Source of the DNA: Photobacterium sanguinicancri
GTDB taxonomy: Bacteria; Pseudomonadota; Gammaproteobacteria; Enterobacterales; Vibrionaceae
Assembly: GCF_024346675.1 (NCBI RefSeq)
Contig: NZ_AP024850.1
Coordinates: 2,170,001 to 2,234,000, forward strand
Length of the DNA: 64,000 nt
Direction of reading: 5' to 3'
Shown here: positions 1 to 9,663 of the stretch, piece after piece
How the letters are laid out: each line of letters begins with the position of its first letter
Numbering within the stretch: the stretch's first letter is position 1
Notes under the pieces: model-generated
What the model was told of the DNA's origin: nothing
The model's database searches: none
The model's input: the letters and a program-made list of their open reading frames with translations, nothing else
Program-made: the position numbers and the translations under genes

Positions 1-2
1 CA

Positions 3-1022
3 TTTAAAGACTACATCACGGTATATCAAAATGAATCTGGCTCAGTTAATCCACTGGCCAACGACTTTGATGCCAACGGTGAAATATTACGCATCAGTCA
101 CTTTGACCGCATGACAGCAAAAGGTGGCACAGTTACTCAAGTGGGTAACACCCTGCACTACACCCCACCAGCTGATTTTATCGGTGTCGATCAGCTCCTC
201 TATACTGCAACAGATGGACAATTTGAAACCACAGGCCCAATTCAGATCCAAGTGATTAAGCGTGACATCGCTGGCAATTGGGATCTGGATACCTTAGATG
301 GCAATACCATCAAGGATGGTTCAACTAATCACTACGATTTAACCGCGCCAGATATCGATAAGATTACAGGCAAAGATATTCTCAATACGCAAATCTCTGG
401 ACCCGGTAATGACAACGGCCTCACGATTCCATTAATCGCGTCAACCAAGATGGAGAACGATGCGCTTGGTCATGCGTTATTGCCGCATACTCTAGATCCC
501 GGCCATAAAAGCTTTACCGCTTCCATGTGGTTCAAAATGGGAAAAACAGAGGGTAATAAGCTACTGATCGGCAAATCGTCATCTGGCCCCAACAACATGC
601 AGTACGGCGGTTGGGAAATTCGCTCTACTGCTACAGGCGTTGAAATGCAGGTCAGTTTCCGTGACCGACTGATGAAAGATAATAAAGTCATCATCAGCCA
701 AGCAGCCTCCATTGATGATGAACAATGGCACCACGTAGCCATGATAATAGATCGCGAGAACAACAAGCTGCAAGGCTACTTAGATAATGTGATGTTTGAA
801 GGGGACTTGCTCGCCAGCCAAGAGCCTATCATGGCGGCGATGAACAGCTCAGGCTACGGTGGTGGATCACCTTTCAAAGTGGGTGGACATACTGCGGTGG
901 TTTGTGCAGAAAACCAAACCGAGAACTGCCCTATCACAGAGGTTCAAGCGTTTGATAGTGTCAAGGTGTACCACAAAGCACTGACAGAAAATGAAATAGC
1001 CACATTATTTACGGAGCATTAA
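3..1022 (+). CDS. C-terminal part of a large secreted/surface protein with cadherin-like and LamG domains (partial)
   Basis: The reading frame is open from base 3, so the gene begins upstream of the window and only its last 339 codons are visible. The first 80 or so residues look like a bacterial cadherin/VCBS-type repeat: a PLANDFD-like motif is followed by a TYTPPADFIG-like strand and a YTATDGQ motif. After about residue 110 comes a concanavalin-like LamG domain (SFTASMWFKM, GWEIRS, DEQWHHVAMIIDR, LQGYLDN), which usually binds glycans or proteins outside the cell. It could be the tail of a large adhesin or of a secreted hydrolase. The domain calls rest on motif recognition; the overall function cannot be judged without the upstream part. 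Confidence 0.75.
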   Translation, partial: FKDYITVYQNESGSVNPLANDFDANGEILRISHFDRMTAKGGTVTQVGNTLHYTPPADFIGVDQLLYTATDGQFETTGPIQIQVIKRDIAGNWDLDTLDGNTIKDGSTNHYDLTAPDIDKITGKDILNTQISGPGNDNGLTIPLIASTKMENDALGHALLPHTLDPGHKSFTASMWFKMGKTEGNKLLIGKSSSGPNNMQYGGWEIRSTATGVEMQVSFRDRLMKDNKVIISQAASIDDEQWHHVAMIIDRENNKLQGYLDNVMFEGDLLASQEPIMAAMNSSGYGGGSPFKVGGHTAVVCAENQTENCPITEVQAFDSVKVYHKALTENEIATLFTEH

Positions 1023-1059
1023 TCAGGACTAACATTTAGTTTTAGCTGAATTACAACGC

Positions 1060-1083
1060 ACGGGCTCATGCTTTTGAGCCCGT
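1060..1083 (+). terminator. Hairpin after the LamG-protein gene
   Basis: An 8-bp perfect inverted repeat (CGGGCTCA / TGAGCCCG) lies 40 bases after the stop codon. No T-run follows on either strand, so it is a weak terminator candidate or an mRNA 3' stabiliser. Confidence 0.4.
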
Positions 1084-1300
1084 AGCACAGCGGCCAAACG
1101 GCTTATTCCCCCCTTAAATTAGCTAATCTCTTTTCTTTTCTGGTTTTTCCAACCAACTACCTTCTGTGACTTACCTCTCACATCTGTTCTTTATCGAATT
1201 TATCTGTATAATTCGCCGCCTAATAATTCGTGCTTTCATTTCTGTTGATTTGGCATATCTGACTAAGCAATTAGCCCATCTTATACCTAGGAATACTTCT

Positions 1301-2905
1301 TTGATCTCAACCGCTAACATCACCATGCAATTCGGCGCCGAGCCTTTATTTGAAAACATTTCTGCTAAGTTTGGTAACGGTAACCGTTACGGCTTAATCG
1401 GAGCCAATGGATGTGGTAAATCAACGTTCATGAAGATTCTTAGTGGTGCACTAACGCCAAGCTCTGGCAATGTGTCGATCACCCCTGGACTTAAGCTTGG
1501 CGTACTTAGCCAAGATCAGTTTGCTTTCGAGCAACACAACGTTATCGACGTTGTGATCATGGGCGACCGAAAACTATGGGAAGTCAAAAAAGAACGTGAC
1601 CGTATTTACTCTCTACCAGAGATGAGTGAAGAAGACGGCATGAAAGTTGCTGAACTTGAAAGCGAATTCGCTGAAATGGACGGCTACACAGCAGAAAGCC
1701 GTGCTGGCGATATTTTGCTACAAGCGGGTATCGAAGAAGAATTCCACTTCGGTCTAATGCAGCAAGTAGCACCAGGCTGGAAACTGCGTGTGTTACTTGC
1801 ACAAGCACTTTTCGCAAACCCAGATATTTTGTTACTAGATGAACCAACAAACAACTTGGATATTCATACTATTAACTGGCTGGCTGAAGAACTGAATCAA
1901 CGTAAGTGTACAATGATCATCATCTCGCATGACCGTCACTTCTTAAATTCAGTTTGTACTCACATGGCAGACATCGACTATGGTGAGCTGCGCATTTATC
2001 CTGGTAACTATGAGTACTTCCTAGAAGCATCTGGTCTTATTCGCGAACAGCTACTCGCTGGCAATGCTAAAAAAGCGGCTGAAATCAGCGAGCTTCAAGA
2101 CTTCGTAAACCGCTTTGGTGCAAATGCCTCTAAAGCGAAACAAGCAAGTTCTCGCGCCAAGAAAATGGATAAAATTAAGCTAGACGAAGTGAAATCAACT
2201 AGCCGTATTAGCCCATCAATTGACTTTGGCGAAGGTAAAAAACTGCACCGTCAAGCACTTGAACTACAAGATTTAGGCCATGGCTTCGATGATGGTTTAC
2301 TGTTTGAAAAAGGTAACCTACTGCTAGAAGCAGGTACACGTTTAGCCGTTATCGGCGAAAATGGTGTGGGTAAAACAACATTACTACGCTGCCTAGTAAA
2401 CGAATTAGAACAAAAACACGGTATCGTGAAATGGTCTGAAAATGCGTCTATTGGTTACTGCCCACAAGACAGCACTGCAGATTTCGACAACGACTTAAGC
2501 ATCTTCGATTGGATTTCACAGTGGCGTACAACCAAGCACGATGACTTGATGGTACGTGGTATTTTAGGCCGCCTTCTATTTACAGCTGATGATGCCAACA
2601 AAAAAGCCAAGAACTGTTCTGGTGGTGAAAAGAACCGTCTATTGTTTGGTAAGTTAATGATGCAAGACATCAACGTACTCGTGATGGACGAACCAACGAA
2701 CCACATGGATATGGAAGCGATTGAAGCACTTAACAACGCACTGAAAGGTTATGAAGGTACGCTTATTTTTGTAAGCCATGACCGTGAGTTCGTTTCGTCG
2801 CTTGCAACATCTATCATTGATGTGAAGGATAAGCAGCTAGTGAACTTCCAAGGTACTTTCGATGAATACCTTGCACACCAGAAAAAAATGCTCGCAATCG
2901 CATAG
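1301..2905 (+). CDS. ybiT: ABC-F family ATPase, YbiT type
   Basis: This soluble protein has two ATP-binding cassettes and no membrane segments, the ABC-F layout; family members act on the ribosome. The first Walker A is GANGCGKS (about residues 34-41). Two DEPTN Walker B segments are present, and the second cassette has GENGVGKT and a CSGGEKNR signature. From the stretch around [14 protein letters not shown] to the C-terminus it closely follows the Escherichia coli YbiT I remember, with a matching length (534 versus about 530 residues). The open frame extends to 1166, but that extension does not look like protein. I chose TTG at 1301 because AGGAA stands 8 bases upstream and it gives the YbiT N-terminus. 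A terminator follows. Confidence 0.9.
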   Translation: MISTANITMQFGAEPLFENISAKFGNGNRYGLIGANGCGKSTFMKILSGALTPSSGNVSITPGLKLGVLSQDQFAFEQHNVIDVVIMGDRKLWEVKKERDRIYSLPEMSEEDGMKVAELESEFAEMDGYTAESRAGDILLQAGIEEEFHFGLMQQVAPGWKLRVLLAQALFANPDILLLDEPTNNLDIHTINWLAEELNQRKCTMIIISHDRHFLNSVCTHMADIDYGELRIYPGNYEYFLEASGLIREQLLAGNAKKAAEISELQDFVNRFGANASKAKQASSRAKKMDKIKLDEVKSTSRISPSIDFGEGKKLHRQALELQDLGHGFDDGLLFEKGNLLLEAGTRLAVIGENGVGKTTLLRCLVNELEQKHGIVKWSENASIGYCPQDSTADFDNDLSIFDWISQWRTTKHDDLMVRGILGRLLFTADDANKKAKNCSGGEKNRLLFGKLMMQDINVLVMDEPTNHMDMEAIEALNNALKGYEGTLIFVSHDREFVSSLATSIIDVKDKQLVNFQGTFDEYLAHQKKMLAIA

Positions 2906-2940
2906 AGACAGCATTTTAATCTCGCGTTTTTAAACCAAAG

Positions 2941-2968
2941 AGGCCACTGAATTCAGTGGTCTTTTTTT
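2941..2968 (+). terminator. Rho-independent terminator of ybiT
   Basis: A hairpin built on GGCCACTGA/TCAGTGGTC is followed by seven Ts, 35 bases after the ybiT stop codon. Confidence 0.85.
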
Positions 2969-3239
2969 ATCATTAAAATACTACCCAGCACTTGCCTTAC
3001 AACCAATAACTAGAACCAATCGGTCTATTATCCCTACCGTTTGTTGAGCACTCAAATAAAAAATATTAATAAACTTTCAAAAAATGACACAGCGGCATAA
3101 AAATGCTAAATAGTACTTACGGTTGTAAATAATAGCCTTGAATCGCCATTTCCTAAAATATAATGCTACTCAATGCACATTAATGGCTAATTCACTACAA
3201 CAGGCTAACCGTTCGCAAACACACAGCTGGATACACAAA

Positions 3240-4418
3240 ATGAAATTAATATTGAAACTGATCGCCGGTATTGTCGCCGGTATCTTACTTGGCTTTTTTG
3301 CTCCCGATGAAATCGTTCGCATACTGCTGACCGTTAAATCGATTGGTGGACAACTGATTGGGTTTACCATCCCCCTCATCATTCTTTTTTACATCACCAG
3401 TGGAATTGCAAGCTTACCGAAAAACTCGGGTAACTTGCTGGGTAAAACCGTGGCACTGTCATACGGTTCAACGATTATTGCAGGCAGCTTAGCGTTTATC
3501 GTTGCTAGCTCTGTTATTACTGGTATTCCAAGCCCAGACCAAACCACTGTTGATGCTGGCGCTAAACTAACCAGCTTTATCAGCCTAGAAATTCCACCAA
3601 TGTTTGGCGTAATGACAGCACTAGCTACCGCTTTCTTATTTGGTTTAGGCATCAGTGTCACTAACAGTGTTCGCCTAAAAGAAATTGCCGATGATGGCCG
3701 TAGTATCATTGATCTGCTGTTATCTAAAGTCATCATTCCACTACTGCCGTTCTACATTTCAGGCATTTTTGCCGAAATGGCAGCGGAAGGCACAGTCTTT
3801 ACAACCCTGAAAACATTTGGCGTTGTTTTAGCATTGGCTGTATTCATGCACTGGGTATGGATCACCATCCAATACACAATCACTGGTTTAGCATTAGGCA
3901 TGTCTCCAATTAAGCTGATCAAGAACATGCTTCCAGCGTACTTCACCGCAATTGGTACTATGTCTTCTGCTGCAACAATCCCTGTTACCTTGCGCCAAAC
4001 CAAAAACAACGGTGTGGATGAATCTATTGCTAACTTCACCATTCCACTGTGTGCCACTATCCACCTGTCAGGCTCTACTATTACGCTCGTCACCTGTTCA
4101 ACAGCAGTGATGGCGCTTAGCCAACACATTGCGCTGCCTTCGTTGCTAGAAATGTTGCCTTTTATCATGATGCTAGGCATTACCATGATCGCAGCACCAG
4201 GTGCACCGGGTGGCGGTGTCATGGCGGCATTAGGATTAATGGCGTCTATGCTTGGTTTTGGTGAAGCCGAACTGGCACTGATGATTGCGCTATACATGGC
4301 TCAAGATAGCTTTGGCACTGCATGTAACATTACAGGTGATGGGGCGATTTCACTTTGGGTCAATAAATTTGCTCAAAAACAACCTGCATCTACCGCGGAA
4401 ACACAAACTGCTAAGTAA
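3240..4418 (+). CDS. Dicarboxylate/amino acid:cation symporter (DAACS family)
   Basis: A hydrophobic protein of 392 residues with eight to ten predicted membrane segments and the re-entrant-loop signatures of the glutamate/serine-threonine cation symporter family: a Ser-rich SSAATIPVT segment, then CATIHLSGSTI, and late GAPGGGV and DSFGTACNITGD motifs. It should import an amino or dicarboxylic acid with Na+ or H+ across the inner membrane; the substrate cannot be read from sequence. The frame is open from a TTG at 3138, with another ATG at 3183. ATG 3240 is preferred because the conserved membrane region starts right after it (MKLILKLIAG), although its ribosome site is weak. It appears to be a single-gene unit ending in a terminator. 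Confidence 0.85.
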   Translation: MKLILKLIAGIVAGILLGFFAPDEIVRILLTVKSIGGQLIGFTIPLIILFYITSGIASLPKNSGNLLGKTVALSYGSTIIAGSLAFIVASSVITGIPSPDQTTVDAGAKLTSFISLEIPPMFGVMTALATAFLFGLGISVTNSVRLKEIADDGRSIIDLLLSKVIIPLLPFYISGIFAEMAAEGTVFTTLKTFGVVLALAVFMHWVWITIQYTITGLALGMSPIKLIKNMLPAYFTAIGTMSSAATIPVTLRQTKNNGVDESIANFTIPLCATIHLSGSTITLVTCSTAVMALSQHIALPSLLEMLPFIMMLGITMIAAPGAPGGGVMAALGLMASMLGFGEAELALMIALYMAQDSFGTACNITGDGAISLWVNKFAQKQPASTAETQTAK

Positions 4419-4444
4419 TCAAATTGTAGCTTGATTGATAACAT

Positions 4445-4471
4445 AAACCGCTGACTGTTCAGCGGTTTTTT
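4445..4471 (+). terminator. Rho-independent terminator of the symporter gene
   Basis: The stem AAACCGCTGA/TCAGCGGTTT has a 4-base loop and continues into a T-run, 27 bases after the stop codon. Confidence 0.85.
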
Positions 4472-4494
4472 GTATCTACAAAATGAAATCACAC

Positions 4495-4662
4495 TCAATA
4501 AAGGGCAGAGAAAATAAATACAAAAAGAAGGAATACGAAGAAACCACCTGATAGTTCCAACTTATGAAGAGTTTGACCATCAAAGACGTCGATCTCTTCT
4601 TTATCAAAACAAAATGCTTTGTCTATTTCTGAAATAAAGGCTTGGTGCTCAACTAATCTCAT
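4495..4662 (-). CDS. Small predicted membrane protein (55 residues)
   Basis: On the minus strand, an ATG with a GGGGAAG-type ribosome site opens a 55-codon frame. It encodes a charged N-terminal half (EIDKAFCFDKEEIDVFDG) and a C-terminal hydrophobic helix (FFVFLLFVFIFSALY), a plausible single-pass membrane anchor. An in-frame ATG four codons upstream (4674) is an alternative start. I do not recognise the protein. The clear soluble/membrane partition and the ribosome site favour a real gene over chance, in a stretch otherwise empty between two convincing genes. Confidence 0.5.
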   Translation of the reverse strand: MRLVEHQAFISEIDKAFCFDKEEIDVFDGQTLHKLELSGGFFVFLLFVFIFSALY

Positions 4663-4911
4663 ACACTTCCCCATTCAAGTTTAAAACATAGAGGTATGGT
4701 CTTACGCTTATCGATAATGACATCAAACAGGTCCAACCAGATAGGTGTTATCATCCATTGTACACCTTTGGCACTTTTTGATAATGACGTAATACTTGAA
4801 ATCAACATTCGGTCTAACCGAATTGAATAAGGTGAAAGTAGCCCCTACTTAATGTGGCATAAATACGTTAAAATACCGCGCTATTATCTTAGCTCTGAGC
4901 CCTTTATATTA

Positions 4912-6198
4912 ATGACTACTGCCACAACGCCAGCCAACTTCGCGGAACTTGGCCTTATTTCACCTCTTTTAAATCGATTAACTGAGCTGGAATACCAACA
5001 GCCAACCCCTATTCAAGCGCAAGTTATTCCAAGTGTCTTAGTAGGACGTGACTTAATTGCAGGCGCTAACACTGGCTCGGGTAAAACAGCGGCTTTTGCA
5101 TTACCTATCTTGCAGCACCTTGCGACACAGAGTGATCGCTCTACTGGCGGAAAAGGTAATTACGTTAGTGGACTAATTTTGGTTCCTACCCGTGAACTTG
5201 CTAAGCAAGTTGCTGATAGCATTAAGTCTTACGCTACGCATTTTAATGGGGCGATTAAAACCGTTGCTGTTTTCGGTGGTGTGTCAGCGAATACTCAAAT
5301 GCTTGCACTACGTGGCGGTACAGATATTTTGGTTGCAACGCCAGGCCGTTTACTTGATCTGATTTCAAGTAATGCGATTAAGCTTGATAAGGTTAAAACC
5401 TTAGTGCTTGATGAAGCCGACCGCATGTTAAGCCTTGGTTTTACCGAAGAACTAGCGGAATTATTGGCACTGCTACCGAAGAAAAAGCAAACCTTGCTAT
5501 TCTCGGCAACATTCCCAGAGCAAGTACAAACGTTAACGCAAGAGCTGCTAAACGACCCTATCGAAGTTCAGCTACAAAGTTCTGACGCCAGCACCTTAGT
5601 ACAACGCGTATTTAACGTGAACAAAGGTGAGAAAACAGCCGTACTCGCACATTTGATCCAACAGCATCAATGGCGACAAGCACTGATTTTCGTGAATGCT
5701 AAAAACAGCTGTGAACACTTAGCGGATAAACTTCACAAACGTGGCATTAATGCAGAAGTATTCCACGGTGATAAAGGCCAAGGCGCCCGTACTCGCGTAC
5801 TTGATGCGTTTAAATCTGGTGAAATTGAAGTATTAATTGCGACAGATATCGCGGCTCGTGGTTTAGACATTGAAAAACTGCCAGTAGTAATCAACTTTGA
5901 TTTACCACGCAGCCCATCAGACTACATGCACCGCATCGGTCGTAGTGGTCGTGCGGGTGAAGTCGGCTTAGCATTATCACTGCTTGATTATGAAGATTAC
6001 CATCACTTCAAAGTCATCGAGAAGAAGAACAAGATCCGTCTTGAGCGTGAACAAGTTGAAGGCTTCGAAGTGGATGAAAACATCACAGCAGAACTTCTAG
6101 CGGCCATTAAACCTGTGGCGAAGCCTGAAGGCACAGGTAAGAAAAAGCGTAAAAACAAAGCATCATCAAATGCCGATGTTTGGTTAAACAACTTTTAA
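4912..6198 (+). CDS. DEAD-box ATP-dependent RNA helicase (RhlE/SrmB-like)
   Basis: All DEAD-box motifs are visible in order: Q motif (PTPIQAQ, about 31-37), motif I ANTGSGKT (52-59), PTREL (92-96), TPGR (143-146), DEAD (167-170), SAT (198-200), then ATDIAARGLD and HRIGRSGRAG in the second RecA domain. It should unwind RNA or remodel RNPs in the cytoplasm, in ribosome assembly or RNA decay. The C-terminus is a short basic tail (KKKRKNK). The frame extends to 4852, but the homologous part starts with MTTATTPANF at 4912. Motif I has TGSGKT rather than the more common TGTGKT. The exact helicase subtype is uncertain. Confidence 0.9.
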   Translation: MTTATTPANFAELGLISPLLNRLTELEYQQPTPIQAQVIPSVLVGRDLIAGANTGSGKTAAFALPILQHLATQSDRSTGGKGNYVSGLILVPTRELAKQVADSIKSYATHFNGAIKTVAVFGGVSANTQMLALRGGTDILVATPGRLLDLISSNAIKLDKVKTLVLDEADRMLSLGFTEELAELLALLPKKKQTLLFSATFPEQVQTLTQELLNDPIEVQLQSSDASTLVQRVFNVNKGEKTAVLAHLIQQHQWRQALIFVNAKNSCEHLADKLHKRGINAEVFHGDKGQGARTRVLDAFKSGEIEVLIATDIAARGLDIEKLPVVINFDLPRSPSDYMHRIGRSGRAGEVGLALSLLDYEDYHHFKVIEKKNKIRLEREQVEGFEVDENITAELLAAIKPVAKPEGTGKKKRKNKASSNADVWLNNF

Positions 6199-6237
6199 TC
6201 TACCCTCTTTCCGAGAGCGCTTTTAAATCACCGACTG

Positions 6238-6263
6238 AGCCCAGCACTTGCTGGGCTTTCTTA
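6238..6263 (+). terminator. Terminator between the convergent helicase and serine hydrolase genes
   Basis: A 9-bp stem (AGCCCAGCA/TGCTGGGCT) followed by TTTCTT lies 40 bases after the helicase stop codon and just before the end of the convergent gene. Confidence 0.7.
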
Positions 6264-6279
6264 TATGCGGTGACTATAG

Positions 6280-7581
6280 CTATAGCGATTCAGCTAACGA
6301 TTCGAATGCTTGAACTCTTGCCTTTGAGGTTTCACGAGCGGCATTGGATGCGCTATCAGCCGAAGAGAAAGTAGCAATGACGACATTCTTTTCTTGGTTG
6401 ATATAAAGGAACTGGCCAAATACCCCTCGAAAGGTCGCAATGTTTTTCTCGGAGTCATGTACCCAAAGGAAGTTTTTATAACCCTCTAGGTGTGGGTCAA
6501 ACACTGCACTATCCGCGTTTTTATACACGCTATTCATCATGTGCGTATTTTCTTCTTTGGTGATAGTAAAGCTGTCTTTCACCCACTTTTCAGAGAAAAC
6601 CTGCTCGCCGTTGTACGCACCATTATTGGCCATTGCTAGGCCAACACGTGCAAAGTCTCGTAGCGTCGTATTGAAGCCCCCTGTCGCTACAGGATTGTAG
6701 TTCATGTCGGTCATGAAGAAAGCATCATGCTCCACCCCGAGTTTGCTCCAGATATTATCAGCAATGAATTTGTTAAGTGGCTGACCAGAAACACGCGCAA
6801 CTACCCAGCCAATCACATCAACGTTCGGGCTATGGTATTCAAACTTATGGTTAACCTTCAAATCTTTGTTCTTTTCGAACATGGCAGCAAAGCTCAACAG
6901 ATCTCGTGGAGTGTCAGCCTTCATCGGATCTAATGCCATCAAATCGTACGCAGGAATAAACCCTAAGCGACGAAAGTATTCGAAATGCACATCACCGGGT
7001 GCCATGTTTACATAGTCTTCACTGTAGTTAACAGCGGAAGTCATATTCAAAAGCGTACGAACGGTTTGCTTCCCAAAGTGCGTCCCTTTCAATTCAACAA
7101 TATAGGTACTCACTTTTTCATTAACATCGACCTTCCCCTGCTCAACCAATAAGCCTAACGCCTGACCAACGAGTGACTTTGTGCTTGAAGCCCACAGATG
7201 ATGGTCTCTTGCGGTAAAATCACCAAAATATTCTTCATGCAGTACTTTGCCATCTTTCAGAATAATGTAGCCATCGGTATGGTCGTTAATCATCGCCTCA
7301 CGAAATGACAACACTTCATCACCATAGGAAAACTTGTGTTGAACAACATCTGGGTTAAGCGCCTGAGGAATATCATTGATTGCCCCATCACGAGCGACCA
7401 TCACGCTTGGGTGGATCCCCATATTTTGGAATGCCCACTGATTGAAAGGAACATGGGTATAGTTACTCAATGTTACTTGCTCATTCGGCTGTGCTGGCAC
7501 TGTCGACATTGGCTTAACGTCGGCAAACACTGAGGTAGAAACTAGACCTGTCACCATGAGTGAAATAATCGACTTATTCAT
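6280..7581 (-). CDS. Secreted serine hydrolase of the beta-lactamase (class C-like) fold
   Basis: The 433-residue protein starts with a signal peptide (cleavage probably after VFA, about residue 20). The catalytic SxxK motif is SSTK at 132-135, followed by the usual LVGQALG helix; a YHSPN segment near residue 255 occupies the place of the YxN motif. The fold family includes class C beta-lactamases, DD-peptidases and esterases. The sequence does not tell which, and resistance should not be assumed. It is divergently transcribed from a LysR-type regulator gene across a 104-bp gap, a layout typical of a regulator controlling its neighbour. Confidence 0.8.
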   Translation of the reverse strand: MNKSIISLMVTGLVSTSVFADVKPMSTVPAQPNEQVTLSNYTHVPFNQWAFQNMGIHPSVMVARDGAINDIPQALNPDVVQHKFSYGDEVLSFREAMINDHTDGYIILKDGKVLHEEYFGDFTARDHHLWASSTKSLVGQALGLLVEQGKVDVNEKVSTYIVELKGTHFGKQTVRTLLNMTSAVNYSEDYVNMAPGDVHFEYFRRLGFIPAYDLMALDPMKADTPRDLLSFAAMFEKNKDLKVNHKFEYHSPNVDVIGWVVARVSGQPLNKFIADNIWSKLGVEHDAFFMTDMNYNPVATGGFNTTLRDFARVGLAMANNGAYNGEQVFSEKWVKDSFTITKEENTHMMNSVYKNADSAVFDPHLEGYKNFLWVHDSEKNIATFRGVFGQFLYINQEKNVVIATFSSADSASNAARETSKARVQAFESLAESL

Positions 7582-7685
7582 CTGAAATCCCCGTTAACAA
7601 TCTTGTGTGTACGGGACTAGATTAACTTGTTAGATTCAAACATATAAATCCAAAATGTACGCTCAAACAGTACAAAGGTGATGAG

Positions 7686-8573
7686 ATGATTTCGATAGAG
7701 CAAGTGGCCTGCTTTACCAGTGTTTACGAACTGCAAAGCTATAGCGCCGCCAGTAATAAACTGGGTAAAGCGCGATCAACGGTACGAGAACGCATTAACG
7801 CACTGGAAGATATGATGGGCGTGACGCTTTTTTCTATCGAAGGGAAGAAGGCAATACCCAGTGATACGGCGCATCGGCTGTACCCACGTGCAAGGTTATT
7901 GGCTAGACAGTCTTTGGAGTTCGAGAATATTGCGTTGTCTGCCTACAAAGGTAAATTAAGCAACATTACCGTTTATCACGACAGTTTAATCCCCTCACAA
8001 TTGCTGTTGAGTATCGAGTCAGAGATTAAATCGCTTCAACCAAGCATGATCATTAACTGGTTGCAAAGGGATAGAAACCACTGTTTACAGCAAGTAGAAG
8101 ACGGCGATGCACTGTTTGCTATCATGCCGGGTATGGGTAACCTCCACCCTAGCGCGGGCATTGGCAGTATCAACCTTGGCTCTTTTCATCTGAGTATCTT
8201 TACTGCTACCAATTCAACAATCCCTGACAAACCGGTATCTATCGCTGAGTTGGCGACTTTTCGCCAGCTTATAACAGAAAATGATCTCGCCAATGAGTTA
8301 AGACACACTAAGCTCAGCAGCGAATTTGAGATTGTCAGCTCGCAACACTTGCTCATCGATAAACTAAAACGAGGCGGATGGACAGTGTGTTCACCCGACA
8401 AGATGAGCCACCACATCACAAACGGCGATATTCGAGAAGTGGAACTACAAGAAGCCCCAAAAATGGTGCGCCAAGACTGTATTTTGTTTTACAACATGTC
8501 ATCCATTTCTTCTCAACAAGAGTCTGAAATCCTCGCCGTGGCGACTCAGGTTGCGAAGAAACTTAATCTGTAG
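7686..8573 (+). CDS. LysR-family transcriptional regulator
   Basis: The N-terminal 65 residues form the LysR winged helix-turn-helix (FTSVYELQSYSAASNKLGKARSTVRERINALEDMMG), followed by the linker helix and a ligand-binding region; the total length of 295 residues is normal for the family. The effector is unknown. It faces away from the serine hydrolase gene, so autoregulation and control of that hydrolase from the shared 104-bp intergenic region is the simplest hypothesis. The start ATG follows an AAGGTGATGAG stretch that can serve as ribosome site. Confidence 0.85.
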   Translation: MISIEQVACFTSVYELQSYSAASNKLGKARSTVRERINALEDMMGVTLFSIEGKKAIPSDTAHRLYPRARLLARQSLEFENIALSAYKGKLSNITVYHDSLIPSQLLLSIESEIKSLQPSMIINWLQRDRNHCLQQVEDGDALFAIMPGMGNLHPSAGIGSINLGSFHLSIFTATNSTIPDKPVSIAELATFRQLITENDLANELRHTKLSSEFEIVSSQHLLIDKLKRGGWTVCSPDKMSHHITNGDIREVELQEAPKMVRQDCILFYNMSSISSQQESEILAVATQVAKKLNL

Positions 8574-8756
8574 CTATGAGCCGTGGCAGCGTGTTTTTGG
8601 ACAAATGTAAGTTAGAGTCAGTTACCTTATTGTCACCTTTGTTATAAGGAAAAGTATCGCAAAGCTAGGAGTGTTACTCACAAATCTTGGCCGAGGACTT
8701 TACACTTCCAACCTGTTGATTACAGCTTTGGTCTATTTTTATAACCCTATCCCTTT

Positions 8757-8788
8757 CAGGTCGAGATTAATAGTACACTTCGACCTGA
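8757..8788. repeat. Inverted repeat at the left edge of the AT-rich island
   Basis: Perfect 9-bp arms, TCAGGTCGA and TCGACCTGA, are separated by 14 bases. They lie 24 bases beyond the stop of the leftmost island gene. The repeat could be a terminator without a T-run, or a boundary relic; the sequence alone does not decide. Confidence 0.45.
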
Positions 8789-8811
8789 TCAAAACATAGG
8801 AATCACGGCCA

Positions 8812-9327
8812 TTAAGCTGTTTCAGTCACAGCCTTGGGTTTTACACGCTCCTCTAGTACTGCCTCGCAAAAAATGTCATTACCTGGCGATTTTTTTGACT
8901 CTTTAAGTCTATTAAGGCCTAATGAGGCTAGAAGATCTAATACATCAGATTCCGTTAACCCCACAAGTTCAGGCGCAATTTCTTTTGCTGAATATTTTGC
9001 CATATAATGCGTTACGTTTTTAGCTTCAAATGTTGCTAAGTCACTCTTCCACGATGCTTTTTTTTGACATTCAGCAGTTAAGAATTGCTTTCTTGCTGTA
9101 GGTGAAATATGTTTGTCAGCCCATAACTCAAGCATTTTGAGACGCTCAATGTTTGTATAAGCGTTATCTAGTAACATAATCAAATGATGTGCCTTGGCTG
9201 ATGTCAAACGACTGTTGGTGTATTGCTCATAATCTTCACAAAACTTGTCGCCTTCCAGTGAGCTAAGGTTTACTAAGCACTTTTTAAAATACCTTACAAA
9301 GCTTAACGCATTGTTATAATTTATCAT
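8812..9327 (-). CDS. Hypothetical protein, 171 residues
   Basis: I do not recognise this protein. It is soluble, largely helical in appearance, rich in Lys, Glu and Leu, and has no signal peptide, membrane segment or obvious catalytic motif. It lies on the same strand as the radical SAM operon but behind that operon's terminator and a gap of about 335 bases, so it probably has its own promoter. Its composition resembles the island more than the flanking core genes. The ribosome site ahead of the ATG at 9327 is weak. Confidence 0.55.
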   Translation of the reverse strand: MINYNNALSFVRYFKKCLVNLSSLEGDKFCEDYEQYTNSRLTSAKAHHLIMLLDNAYTNIERLKMLELWADKHISPTARKQFLTAECQKKASWKSDLATFEAKNVTHYMAKYSAKEIAPELVGLTESDVLDLLASLGLNRLKESKKSPGNDIFCEAVLEERVKPKAVTETA

Positions 9328-9589
9328 TTTGTCTAAATCCAGAACAGCAAATGCTATAACTTATTGATTCACAATAATTGCGAACCTGTATACAAAAACA
9401 CGAGTAATCGTAGCTGTATATACGTACACTGGATGTGCTGTTGCAGAGCTCCCTCATATAGGCATCAAAATAACTACGAGCCTTACTGACGATCATTTCC
9501 GCAACCTGATCTTTCCGCTCCCATTGGTTGAGATAGCCAATTTATCTAAACAGAGTTTGTTAGATCAATTGCTCTAAGTAAGTTTGGGA
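9328..9589. other. Intergenic stretch between operon terminator and orphan gene
   Basis: No convincing gene is seen. A minus-strand frame at 9314-9496 has an implausible Cys/Ser/Tyr-rich composition and overlaps the orphan gene start. The stretch presumably holds the promoter of the 171-residue gene. Confidence 0.4.
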
Positions 9590-9623
9590 CAAAAATATTG
9601 AGCTAGAGGGTTTGCTCTAGCTC
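9590..9623 (-). terminator. Rho-independent terminator of the island operon
   Basis: Perfect 9-bp stem GAGCTAGAG/CTCTAGCTC with a 6-base loop. Read on the minus strand it is followed by AATATTTTTG, a T-run. It lies after the phosphoribosyltransferase-like gene and the 19-codon frame, so it closes the island operon. Confidence 0.75.
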
Positions 9624-9663
9624 AGATCATTTGCAGTAGGAAATGTAACCTACACTATTTAAA

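Noticed and set aside
3240..4418. Naming the symporter sstT or gltP
   Set aside because: The family is clear, but the sequence does not follow either E. coli protein closely enough to assign a substrate.
6280..7581. Beta-lactamase resistance gene
   Set aside because: Only the general serine-hydrolase fold and SxxK are visible; class-specific motifs do not justify a resistance call.
9314..9496. 60-codon minus-strand frame
   Set aside because: It overlaps the orphan gene start in another frame, has no ribosome site and an improbable Cys/Ser/Tyr composition.
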